Shown here: positions 7,253-12,489 of the stretch, piece after piece
How positions within the stretch are numbered: the stretch's first letter is position 1
How the letters are laid out: each line of letters opens with the position of its first letter
DNA from: Oscillospiraceae bacterium
Lineage (GTDB): Bacteria > Bacillota_A > Clostridia > Oscillospirales > Oscillospiraceae
Length of the DNA: 13,864 nt
Direction: 5' to 3'
NCBI GenBank assembly: GCA_015068055.1
Contig: SVLG01000056.1
Location: 1-13,864, forward strand
Program-made: the position numbers and the translations under genes
Notes under the pieces: generated by a model
The model's database searches: none
Told to the model about the DNA's origin: nothing
What the model saw: only the letters and a program-made list of their open reading frames with translations

Positions 7253-9080
7253 GGCACTTACCCTCCTTCAGGAATCCGGCGGCACCGCAGGCGGAGCAGC
7301 CGTGTCGGCAGTCCGGGGAAAGACTTCCGGCTTCGGCCTGATGCTTCTCCCGGAGAAGGAAGCTTTTGGTGACGCCCATATTAAGCCGATCCCAGGGCAG
7401 ACACTCGTCCTCGCCCCGGCGGCGGGTGGCATAAAAATCCAGATCCAGACCGCACTCGGCAGCGGCATCTTCCCAGCGCTCAAGGCTGAAGCCCTCGCTC
7501 CAGCTCTCCAGATAGCCGCCCCGGCGCCAGATACTCTCCATGAGCGGACCCAAACGGCGGTCGCCTCGGGAGAGAACGGCCTCGGTGTAGGAGGTATCAG
7601 GGTCATGCCAGTTATAGGTGACAGCCTTGGCCTTCATGTTGTCGCGCAGAAGGGTCACGCGGCGGAGATACTCCTCCCTCGTCACCTGCGGCTCCCACTG
7701 GAAGGCAGTGTGGGGCTTGGGCACGAAGCAGGAGGTGCTCACCGTGACACGGAGGCCACGGCTCTTGTTCCTGGCGTTTTCCCGCCAGCAGTGTACCACC
7801 CGGTCGGCCAGCTCCGCGATGCCCAGCACGTCCTCGTCCGTCTCTGTGGGTAGACCAAGCATGAAGTAGAGCTTCACACCGTTCCAGCCCCCCTGAAAAG
7901 CCACGGCGCAGGAATCAAGGAGGTCCTTTTCCGTCACGTTCTTGTTAATCACGTCGCGCAGCCGCTGGGTACCGGCCTCGGGAGCAAAGGTAAGGCCGCT
8001 GCGGCGAACCCGCTGCACCCGCTGCATGATGTCCATAGAGAAGTTATCCGCCCGGAGAGAAGGCAGAGAAAGACCGATGCCCCGGGGTTCACAGTAATCC
8101 AGCAGTCCGTCACAGAGCTTATCGAGGCCGGGGAAGTCGCTGCTTGAGAGAGAGGAGAGGCTGATTTCCTGATAGCCGGTGAACTCAAGGGCTTCCCTAC
8201 CCTGCTCAATGAGAGTATCCACGTTGCGGTAGCGCACGGGGCGGTAGATCTGGCCTGCCTGGCAGAAGCGGCAGCCGCGGATGCAGCCGCGGAAGAGTTC
8301 CAGCGTTACGCGGTCGTGGACGATCTCCGTGGAGGGGACGATCTGGTGCGTGGGGTAGCAGCTGTGTTCAAAGTCCTCCATCAGTCCCTTGGTGACGGAC
8401 TCGGGAGCTCCATTCAAAGGACGCAGCTCCAGCAGCACGCCGTCTTCGGCATAGACCGGCTCATAGAGACTCGGAACGTACACACCCCGAATTCGGGCGG
8501 CGGCGCGAAGGTAGGCCGTCTTGTCCCAGCTTTCCTTCTTCGCCTTGCGCAGCAACTCCAGCACCTCACGGTCGGCATCCTCGCCCTCACCGATAACCAT
8601 AAGATCGAAGAAGTCCGCCATGGGCTCTGCGTTGCAGCAGGCGCTGCCGCCGGCAAAGACCAGCGGGGTCAGACCGGGGCGGTCGGCGCTTTTCAGGGGG
8701 ATTCCCGCCAGATGCAGCATCTCCAGCACGGTGGTGTTGGCCATTTCATAGCCCATGGAGAAGCCCAGCGCGTCAAATTCATTGAGAGGATCGCCGCTTT
8801 CCAGCGCGCAGAGGGACAGCTGCGCCTCGCGCATCTTCTCCGCCATGTCAAACCACGGGGCAAAGGCCCGCTCGCACCAGACGCCGGGCATATCGTTCAG
8901 GCACTGGTAGAGGATACGCAGGCCCAGATTGGACATACCAATCTCATAGACATCCGGGAAGCAGAGCGCCATCCGGAGCTCCACATCCGCCTTATCCTTC
9001 ATGATCTGCCCATACTCACCGCCGGTATAACGGGCGGGTTTCTGCACCTCGGGCAGGATCGCTTCAAAACGTTTATCCAT
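7245..9080 (-). CDS. TIGR03960 family B12-binding domain-containing radical SAM protein
   Basis: A 611-residue radical SAM enzyme. The 4Fe-4S/SAM motif is CxxxCxxC with Cys266, Cys270, Cys273 in LFRGCIRGCRFCQAG. The region before it (about 30-200) has the shape of a cobalamin-binding-like domain, and the later PSLRADNFS, TFAPEAGTQRLRDVINK and GWNGVKLYFMLGLPTETDEDV segments are typical of this family. The C-terminus has a further Cys cluster, CRHGCSACG (about 594-602), which may hold another metal or cluster. ATG is preceded by TAGGAGC. A promoter is seen at 9110-9138. It overlaps the DUF2344 gene by 8 nt. In many relatives this pair precedes rng and rplU-rpmA; here it precedes rplS instead. 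The substrate is unknown. Confidence 0.92.
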   Translation of the reverse strand: MDKRFEAILPEVQKPARYTGGEYGQIMKDKADVELRMALCFPDVYEIGMSNLGLRILYQCLNDMPGVWCERAFAPWFDMAEKMREAQLSLCALESGDPLNEFDALGFSMGYEMANTTVLEMLHLAGIPLKSADRPGLTPLVFAGGSACCNAEPMADFFDLMVIGEGEDADREVLELLRKAKKESWDKTAYLRAAARIRGVYVPSLYEPVYAEDGVLLELRPLNGAPESVTKGLMEDFEHSCYPTHQIVPSTEIVHDRVTLELFRGCIRGCRFCQAGQIYRPVRYRNVDTLIEQGREALEFTGYQEISLSSLSSSDFPGLDKLCDGLLDYCEPRGIGLSLPSLRADNFSMDIMQRVQRVRRSGLTFAPEAGTQRLRDVINKNVTEKDLLDSCAVAFQGGWNGVKLYFMLGLPTETDEDVLGIAELADRVVHCWRENARNKSRGLRVTVSTSCFVPKPHTAFQWEPQVTREEYLRRVTLLRDNMKAKAVTYNWHDPDTSYTEAVLSRGDRRLGPLMESIWRRGGYLESWSEGFSLERWEDAAAECGLDLDFYATRRRGEDECLPWDRLNMGVTKSFLLREKHQAEAGSLSPDCRHGCSACGAAGFLKEGKCHG

Positions 9081-9109
9081 CGTTTAAGCTCCTAAGTTGA
9101 AATCAGTTT

Positions 9110-9138
9110 ATTCTATTACATTCCGTCGGCTTTGGCAA
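9110..9138 (-). promoter_or_regulatory. Promoter of the radical SAM/DUF2344 operon
   Basis: On the minus strand, TTGCCA (9133-9138), 17-nt spacer, TAGAAT (9110-9115), about 30 nt before the ATG. Confidence 0.65.
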
Positions 9139-9169
9139 GGTAAAAGCTGAATTTATCGGTAGAAAAGTC

Positions 9170-9198
9170 TTGACAAGGAAAGCATTTCACCATATAAT
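9170..9198 (+). promoter_or_regulatory. Consensus sigma-A promoter of tRNA-Pro
   Basis: Exact TTGACA (9170-9175), 17-nt spacer and exact TATAAT (9193-9198). The tRNA begins 16 nt after the -10 box. Confidence 0.9.
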
Positions 9199-9213
9199 TT
9201 GTATTCGCTGCAA

Positions 9214-9289
9214 CGGGGTGTAGCGCAGTTGGTAGCGTGCTTGGTTCGGGACCAAGAGGCCGCGGGTTCAAGTCCCGCCACTCCGACCA
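9214..9289 (+). tRNA. tRNA-Pro, anticodon CGG
   Basis: A 76-nt cloverleaf with encoded CCA. The acceptor CGGGGTG pairs with CACTCCG (one G-U), the discriminator is A, and the first pair C1-G72 is the bacterial proline identity pair. The anticodon stem CTTGG/CCAAG encloses TTCGGGA, giving CGG at positions 34-36. The T arm GCGGG/CCCGC with TTCAAGT is normal. It stands alone between oppositely oriented protein genes. Confidence 0.96.
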
Positions 9290-9334
9290 TGCGGAGTGTC
9301 CTTAAAGGATTTGAGGACACTCCGCATTATTTTT
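9290..9334 (+). terminator. Intrinsic terminator of tRNA-Pro
   Basis: A 12-bp perfect stem, TGCGGAGTGTCC (9290-9301) with GGACACTCCGCA (9315-9326), a 13-nt loop and a TTATTTTT tail. It starts at the base after the tRNA CCA end. Confidence 0.88.
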
Positions 9335-9371
9335 AAGAAAACCGGGACAAGGAATTCTCCTTGTCCCGGTT
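9335..9371 (-). terminator. Intrinsic terminator of the ECF sigma/membrane-protein operon
   Basis: A 14-bp perfect stem at 9340-9353 and 9358-9371 with a 4-nt loop. On the minus strand it follows the stop codon by 18 nt and runs into TTTTCTT. Confidence 0.85.
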
Positions 9372-9389
9372 AGGTTTATGCGGCCGTTT

Positions 9390-10556
9390 TTATCCGATTG
9401 CGCTGAAATTCACCATGTCAATGATGTTGTTGATTTCTTCCGGAGAGAGCCCGTCCCGTTGATGGAAACTCAGAGTTACAAAGGAATTTTCCAGATAGAT
9501 ATAGGCATACATATCCGCACCGTTGTGGAGTACAGTAACTTCGGCTCCATCCGGGGTGTTGTGAATATAAGAACTCATTGCGCCGGCATCCTCCACCTCC
9601 GCAACGATTTCAAAACCGCTGGAAAGGGTTCCATAGGGAGAGTTATAGAGATAGCAGCGTGTACCTGCGTTTGTAAAATCGTCCGTGGTATAAAAGCTGA
9701 TGGCAAAGGTTCCTTCATCGAAATAATAGAACTTGTCGTAACCGGTTGGTTCCAGGCGGAAAAAGTCGCTGCCGCCGGCGCAGATCTCCCCGATCTTTTC
9801 TGTCAGCTCTTCACGGGAAAGGAACTCCGTCTGATCACCGAAATTCTGGAAAAGCTGCGTGGGGGTGTGGCGAACCTTCAGTCCGTATTTGGATGCGATT
9901 TCCTCCAGCTTATCCGCCATTTCCTGTGTTTCCACGTGATACATGAAATCATAACCGGAAAAGCCCATGGAGGCCGCCTCCCAAAAAGCAAGCTCCTGCT
10001 CATGTTCTTCCGCTGTAATGATTCGCGTCTCGATAGCTTTCTGCTCTCCGTCCACGATACCCTCATAGAAGGTAACTGTCCATGTGCCGTCCGGGTTTTC
10101 CTCATAATCTGCAGAACTCACATTTTCAGGCGGGATGCAGTTTTCCGGCAGCCGGGGGCCGTTTTCCCGACGCCAGGAATCCCATTCGGCCCAGGCCCTG
10201 TTGGAATTTTCGATTTTTTCTTTCACCGCCGCGCTCATTTCCTCCGGCACGTCCTGAGGTTGGGTGACAGACAGAAATTCACTGTCCTCCCCGCGGCTAT
10301 GTCCAAGGCTTTCATCCTTAATAAGCAGTGCGCGGATGCCGAAAAGGTCGGCTGCATAAGCCACCATGCCAAGCGACAACACGAGGGTAGCCGCAATGAG
10401 AATAGATACAAAGCGGCGGGATGTGCGTTTGTTATAGTTAGTCATAGGTACAATCCTTTCTCTCGATTCAGTGTTGTACCCCAGTTTACGTGCAGTTTCT
10501 TCCAGAAAAGAATCGTTCGTGCCATTCAAGGCAAGCATTATATTTTTCTCTAACAT
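9390..10556 (-). CDS. Single-pass membrane protein paired with an ECF sigma factor; candidate anti-sigma/sensor
   Basis: I do not recognise a named family for this 388-residue protein. Visible layout: a short basic cytoplasmic part (1-47, with NKRTSRR before the membrane), one hydrophobic segment (about 49-69, ending MVAYAAD), then a large Glu/Tyr-rich outer domain (about 80-388) with two isolated Cys (140, 301) plus Cys259. The C-terminal 60 residues (SYIHNTPDGAEVTVLHNG and onward, ending INNIIDMVNFS) resemble the DUF4367-like repeats seen in clostridial envelope proteins; this is a weak impression. The ATG at 10554-10556 overlaps the end of the sigma gene by 7 nt, preceded by GGAGGAGGAAGG, so the two are translationally coupled. 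That order, topology and coupling suggest an anti-sigma factor or signal sensor. The N-terminal part is short for a classic zinc anti-sigma domain and lacks HxxxCxxC. Confidence 0.8.
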   Translation of the reverse strand: MLEKNIMLALNGTNDSFLEETARKLGYNTESRERIVPMTNYNKRTSRRFVSILIAATLVLSLGMVAYAADLFGIRALLIKDESLGHSRGEDSEFLSVTQPQDVPEEMSAAVKEKIENSNRAWAEWDSWRRENGPRLPENCIPPENVSSADYEENPDGTWTVTFYEGIVDGEQKAIETRIITAEEHEQELAFWEAASMGFSGYDFMYHVETQEMADKLEEIASKYGLKVRHTPTQLFQNFGDQTEFLSREELTEKIGEICAGGSDFFRLEPTGYDKFYYFDEGTFAISFYTTDDFTNAGTRCYLYNSPYGTLSSGFEIVAEVEDAGAMSSYIHNTPDGAEVTVLHNGADMYAYIYLENSFVTLSFHQRDGLSPEEINNIIDMVNFSAIG

Positions 10557-11110
10557 AAGCCTTCCTCCTCCAGATATTTCCGAAGCTTGTTTCTTGTGCG
10601 CATGAGCTGCGACTTCACCTTGCTCTGCGTAAATCCGAACTTTTCGGATATCTCGGTGACAGGGGCCGCGAACCAATACCTCGCAAGAAAAAGCTGCCGT
10701 TCAACCGGGGGAAGCCCGGACAGAAAGTGGTTGATAGCTGCGCACATTTCCTGCAGTTCAACACTGTCTTCTGTACTTACATCGGAAGACACATAGTCAG
10801 CCAACTCATCATAGGGCAGCGCCTCGGGAAAGTTGCCGCCGCGCTTCTGACTTCGCTTTTCATCCAGCCGGTTGAGCGCGATCCATCTTGTCATTCTTCC
10901 AAAATAGTGGCCGAGCCGCTCCGGACGGTTGCTTGGCATGGAGTTCCACGCCCCTATGTACGTGTCGTTGACACACTCTTCCGCATCAAATACATCGTGC
11001 AGAATGTTGTTTGCAATGGTTTTGCAGTACGGCCCGTATTTAGATGCAGCTACAGAAATCGCGCTTTCATCCCGCTGCCAAAACAGATCAACTATCTTTT
11101 TATCTTCCAA
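10550..11110 (-). CDS. ECF-type RNA polymerase sigma factor (sigma-70 family), TTG start
   Basis: A 186-residue two-domain sigma factor. Region 2 spans about 25-90 (YCKTIANNILHDVFDAEECVNDTY, then RMTRWIALNRLDEKR) and region 4 about 125-182 (LSGLPPVERQLFLARYWF, then an HTH with VTEISEKFGFTQSKVKSQLMRTRNKLRKYL). The linker is acidic. The start is TTG at 11108-11110 with AAGGAGG seven nt before it; there is no in-frame ATG or GTG upstream before a stop. An ATG five bases earlier is in another frame and opens only a 7-residue peptide. It is followed by the coupled membrane-protein gene. An ECF-like promoter lies at 11140-11175 and is repeated at 11413-11448, suggesting autoregulation. Confidence 0.93.
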   Translation of the reverse strand: MEDKKIVDLFWQRDESAISVAASKYGPYCKTIANNILHDVFDAEECVNDTYIGAWNSMPSNRPERLGHYFGRMTRWIALNRLDEKRSQKRGGNFPEALPYDELADYVSSDVSTEDSVELQEMCAAINHFLSGLPPVERQLFLARYWFAAPVTEISEKFGFTQSKVKSQLMRTRNKLRKYLEEEGLC

Positions 11111-11139
11111 TCCATTGCCTCCTTCCTGAAGGTCCTTCG

Positions 11140-11175
11140 CTTATAATAGAAAGGAAAATTTCCGTTTGGTTGCAC
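11140..11175 (-). promoter_or_regulatory. Candidate ECF-type promoter A, upstream of the intact sigma gene
   Basis: On the minus strand, GTGCAACC (11168-11175), an 18-nt spacer and CTATTATAAG (11140-11149). A short palindrome GAAGGACCTTC (11129-11139) follows directly, near the expected transcription start. The spacer includes GGAAAATTTCC (11153-11163). The -35-like AAC core is typical of ECF promoters. The same arrangement occurs as promoter B (11413-11448), which makes chance unlikely. Confidence 0.65.
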
Positions 11176-11207
11176 TTTTTACATATTTTTTTATAAAATA
11201 ATACCAC

Positions 11208-11375
11208 CTATTTGAAGTGCTGTCGATTTTGCAAATAGAAACGTGAAAATGAGCCAGTTCTCCCATCAGGGAGAGCTGGCTCTGTGCTCAATACCATTTT
11301 CAGGGGGGGGCACATCTCAACCAAGGCTTGTTGGTTTCCCGCCTGCAACAGTTTCAGAGCTTTTGAATCGGTCAA
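11208..11375 (-). pseudogene. Remnant of a second ECF sigma factor gene (first ~21 codons kept)
   Basis: TTG at 11373-11375, with GAGG eight nt upstream, opens a frame translating as MTDSKALKLLQAGNQQALVEM. This matches the usual N-terminal helix of ECF sigma factors and aligns with the start of the intact neighbour (MEDKKIVDLFWQRDESAISVA). After residue 21 (at 11313) the likeness stops at a run of eight G on the plus strand (11303-11310). The frame then runs through a terminator hairpin to TAG at 11208-11210. Regions 2 and 4 are missing, so it cannot be a working sigma factor. Promoter B and a terminator flank it, as expected if the body of a gene or operon was deleted. A very short new gene cannot be excluded. 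Confidence 0.55.
11245..11282 (-). terminator. Intrinsic terminator following the sigma remnant
   Basis: GAGCCAGTTCTCCC (11251-11264) pairs with GGGAGAGCTGGCTC (11269-11282) over 14 bp with one G-U, 4-nt loop. On the minus strand ATTTTC follows. It sits upstream of promoter A and insulates it from reads coming from the remnant. Confidence 0.7.
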
Positions 11376-11412
11376 ACATCTCACCTCGATTTCTTTCTAT
11401 CACGGCCGTTCA

Positions 11413-11448
11413 CCTATAATAGTCCAGTTGATAGCCGAAAGGTTTCAC
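11413..11448 (-). promoter_or_regulatory. Candidate ECF-type promoter B, upstream of the sigma remnant
   Basis: On the minus strand, GTGAAACC (11441-11448), an 18-nt spacer and CTATTATAGG (11413-11422). Spacing equals promoter A exactly. The bases after the -10-like box (GTGAACGGCC) also resemble those after promoter A (GCGAAGGACC), and an 8-bp palindrome ACGGCCGT lies at the matching position. Confidence 0.6.
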
Positions 11449-11512
11449 TTTTCCAAAAAAGTATGATTTATCTCCCCGATCCGGTGCAGCGGCACAGTTT
11501 CCATGTCTTTGC

Positions 11513-11548
11513 AAAGAGGAGCCGTCCCCTTGGGACAGCTCCTCTTTT
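11513..11548. terminator. Terminator after the Lar-like gene
   Basis: Arms 11513-11528 and 11532-11547 form a 16-bp stem with one mismatch and a 3-nt loop. It is 5 nt after the stop codon on the minus strand, where TTT follows the stem; on the plus strand TTTT follows. It may work in both directions. Confidence 0.7.
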
Positions 11549-11552
11549 AACC

Positions 11553-11756
11553 TTATTCCCCATAATTGCCTTTGATGACCTTACCGATATTCCAGAGGTA
11601 AGCAGACTCACGGGCAGCATCCCCGCCGTCGTGGTTAGCGGTGCGGGCACCGCAGTCGGCACAGATTACATACCAGGTGCCACTTTCCTCTTCCAGAAGG
11701 CCGGGGCCGTTGCAATAAGGGCAATCCTGCAGTTCGATCTCTTCATAGATGCTCAA
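11553..11756 (-). CDS. Small zinc-ribbon protein resembling the Lar (restriction alleviation) family, TTG start
   Basis: A 67-residue protein with two CxxC knuckles: CPYC (Cys12, Cys15) and CADC (Cys33, Cys36). The frame around them, CPYCNGPGLLEEE, WYVICADCGARTA and a later Ala-rich helix ending in WN, is the Lar_restr_allev pattern (CPFCGG...WYVxCxxCGA...EAxxxWN). Lar in Rac prophage modulates type I restriction, but most clostridial relatives are uncharacterised, so no such role is claimed. The start is TTG at 11754-11756, with GGAGG nine nt before it; no in-frame ATG is close. It has its own promoter and terminator and is divergent from tRNA-Gly. Such small zinc ribbons are frequent in prophages and near integration sites. 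Confidence 0.75.
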   Translation of the reverse strand: MSIYEEIELQDCPYCNGPGLLEEESGTWYVICADCGARTANHDGGDAARESAYLWNIGKVIKGNYGE

Positions 11757-11788
11757 TGTAGTTATCCTCCCGCATGTATAATGGCAGC

Positions 11789-11818
11789 ATCATACCACAA
11801 CGCAGGCATAAATTGCAA
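11789..11818 (-). promoter_or_regulatory. Promoter of the Lar-like gene
   Basis: On the minus strand, TTGCAA (11813-11818), 18-nt spacer, TATGAT (11789-11794), about 33 nt before the TTG start. Confidence 0.55.
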
Positions 11819-11836
11819 TGGCGTTCGAAATTTTAC

Positions 11837-11865
11837 TTGATTTTTCTCCTCCCATATGCTATATT
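11837..11865 (+). promoter_or_regulatory. Promoter of tRNA-Gly
   Basis: TTGATT (11837-11842), 17-nt spacer, TATATT (11860-11865), with the tRNA starting 12 nt later. Confidence 0.65.
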
Positions 11866-11876
11866 TAAGTGGATAT

Positions 11877-11950
11877 GCGGATATAGTTCATCGGTAGAAC
11901 GACGGCTTCCCAAGCCGTAGAGGTGGGTTCGATTCCCATTATCCGCTCCA
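11877..11950 (+). tRNA. tRNA-Gly, anticodon CCC
   Basis: A 74-nt cloverleaf with encoded CCA. Acceptor GCGGATA pairs perfectly with TATCCGC, discriminator T as in bacterial glycine tRNAs. The anticodon loop TTCCCAA between ACGGC and GCCGT gives CCC at 34-36. The T arm closes GTGGG/CCCAT around TTCGATT. Its last 23 bases are repeated exactly at 12069-12091. Confidence 0.96.
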
Positions 11951-12091
11951 AAAAGAACAGTGCCCCCACCGGGGTGCTGTTCTTTTTTGTGTGGATAGTG
12001 GATGATGAGCATCCACTCGCGAAGCGAAGTGGGCGCTGGGAGCGAAGCGACCGAGTGCCCTTGGGGTATTCGATTCCCATTATCCGCTCCA
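11928..12091 (+). repeat. Direct repeat of the tRNA-Gly 3' end bounding a 141-bp non-coding unit
   Basis: The last 23 bases of tRNA-Gly (11928-11950, from the T-loop to CCA) recur exactly at 12069-12091; period 141 bp. Between the copies are the tRNA terminator, three possible hairpins (11997-12017, 12013-12032, 12031-12060) and a 9-bp direct repeat GCGAAGCGA (12019-12027 and 12042-12050). There is no credible reading frame. After the second copy comes another terminator. A duplicated tRNA 3' end is the usual footprint of site-specific integration (att sites), though decay of a tandem tRNA copy would look alike. Confidence 0.7.
11951..11988 (+). terminator. Intrinsic terminator directly after tRNA-Gly
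   Basis: AAAAGAACAG-TGCCCC (11951-11966) pairs with GGGGTG-CTGTTCTTTT (from 11971) with two G-U pairs and a short loop, followed by T6. It begins at the base after CCA and lies inside the repeat-bounded 141-bp unit. Confidence 0.88.
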
Positions 12092-12095
12092 TGGT

Positions 12096-12127
12096 AAAAC
12101 TGTCCGTCGAGAAGCGGGCAGTTTTTT
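12096..12127 (+). terminator. Second intrinsic terminator after the copied tRNA 3' end
   Basis: AAAACTGTCCG (12096-12106) pairs with CGGGCAGTTTT (12115-12125) with one G-U and an 8-nt loop, then more T. It starts four nt after the copied CCA, as if it once terminated the tRNA transcript. Confidence 0.8.
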
Positions 12128-12170
12128 CTGATTTTCCCTGTAATTTGTGGATTTTTTCGCAAAAAAATCC

Positions 12171-12199
12171 TTGACGTATACCATTGCTTGTGTTAAACT
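12171..12199 (+). promoter_or_regulatory. Sigma-A promoter of rpmG-secE-nusG-rplK-rplA
   Basis: TTGACG (12171-12176), 17-nt spacer, TAAACT (12194-12199). The predicted start is near 12206, giving a leader of about 98 nt before rpmG. Confidence 0.8.
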
Positions 12200-12206
12200 A
12201 ACTCTA

Positions 12207-12232
12207 CCTGTCGGCGGACAGGGCTGTTTTTT
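12207..12232 (+). terminator. Terminator-like hairpin at the very start of the rpmG operon leader
   Basis: CCTGTC (12207-12212) and GACAGG (12217-12222) form a perfect 6-bp stem with GGCG loop, followed by GCTG and six T (12227-12232). ACAGGG of the right arm recurs at 12253-12258 and could pair with the left arm instead, an arrangement that would act as an antiterminator. A later hairpin TGCGCC/GGCGCA (12264-12269 and 12275-12280) precedes the ribosome binding site. Regulation is inferred. Confidence 0.55.
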
Positions 12233-12303
12233 GTGCGGCCAAATTCGCCCATACAGGGAGGCATGCGCCCCAATGGCGCAAATTAAAAAGGAGGTGCCGA
12301 AAT

Positions 12304-12468
12304 ATGGCTAAAGCAGGTGCACGCATCAAGATTACCCTTCGGTGCAGTGAGTGCAAGCAGAGGAACTACAACACCAACAAGAACAAGAAAAACACCACCG
12401 AAAAGCTTGAGATGAACAAGTATTGCCCCTTCTGCCGCAAGCACACCAAGCACGTCGAGACCAAGTGA
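12304..12468 (+). CDS. rpmG: 50S ribosomal protein L33 (zinc-ribbon form)
   Basis: ATG at 12304 with AAGGAGG about 8 nt upstream; 54 residues, the usual size. The product starts [18 protein letters not shown] and ends KHVETK. Four Cys (14, 17, 41, 44) in two CxxC pairs make this the zinc-binding C+ paralogue, which in some Firmicutes is replaced by a Cys-free copy during zinc shortage. It is the first gene of the rpmG-secE-nusG-rplK-rplA group and lies 21 nt before secE. Confidence 0.96.
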   Translation: MAKAGARIKITLRCSECKQRNYNTNKNKKNTTEKLEMNKYCPFCRKHTKHVETK

Positions 12469-12489
12469 CGCGGGAAAGGATGCATCAGA

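Noticed and set aside
10557..10676. Longer start for the sigma-linked membrane protein at 10676
   Set aside because: The extra 40 residues lie in another frame of the sigma gene region 4 and lack a ribosome binding site; the ATG at 10556 has a strong one.
11284..11466. A 60-codon plus-strand frame
   Set aside because: It lies exactly antisense to the sigma remnant and promoter B, and starts inside the terminator region with a GTG lacking a ribosome binding site.
11997..12060. CRISPR-like repeats
   Set aside because: Only two 9-bp copies of GCGAAGCGA exist and no spacer-repeat periodicity or cas gene is present anywhere in the window.
11833..12174. Short open frames on both strands running through tRNA-Gly and its copied 3' end
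   Set aside because: They read through a tRNA and two terminators. Such tRNA-overlapping peptides are common false predictions.
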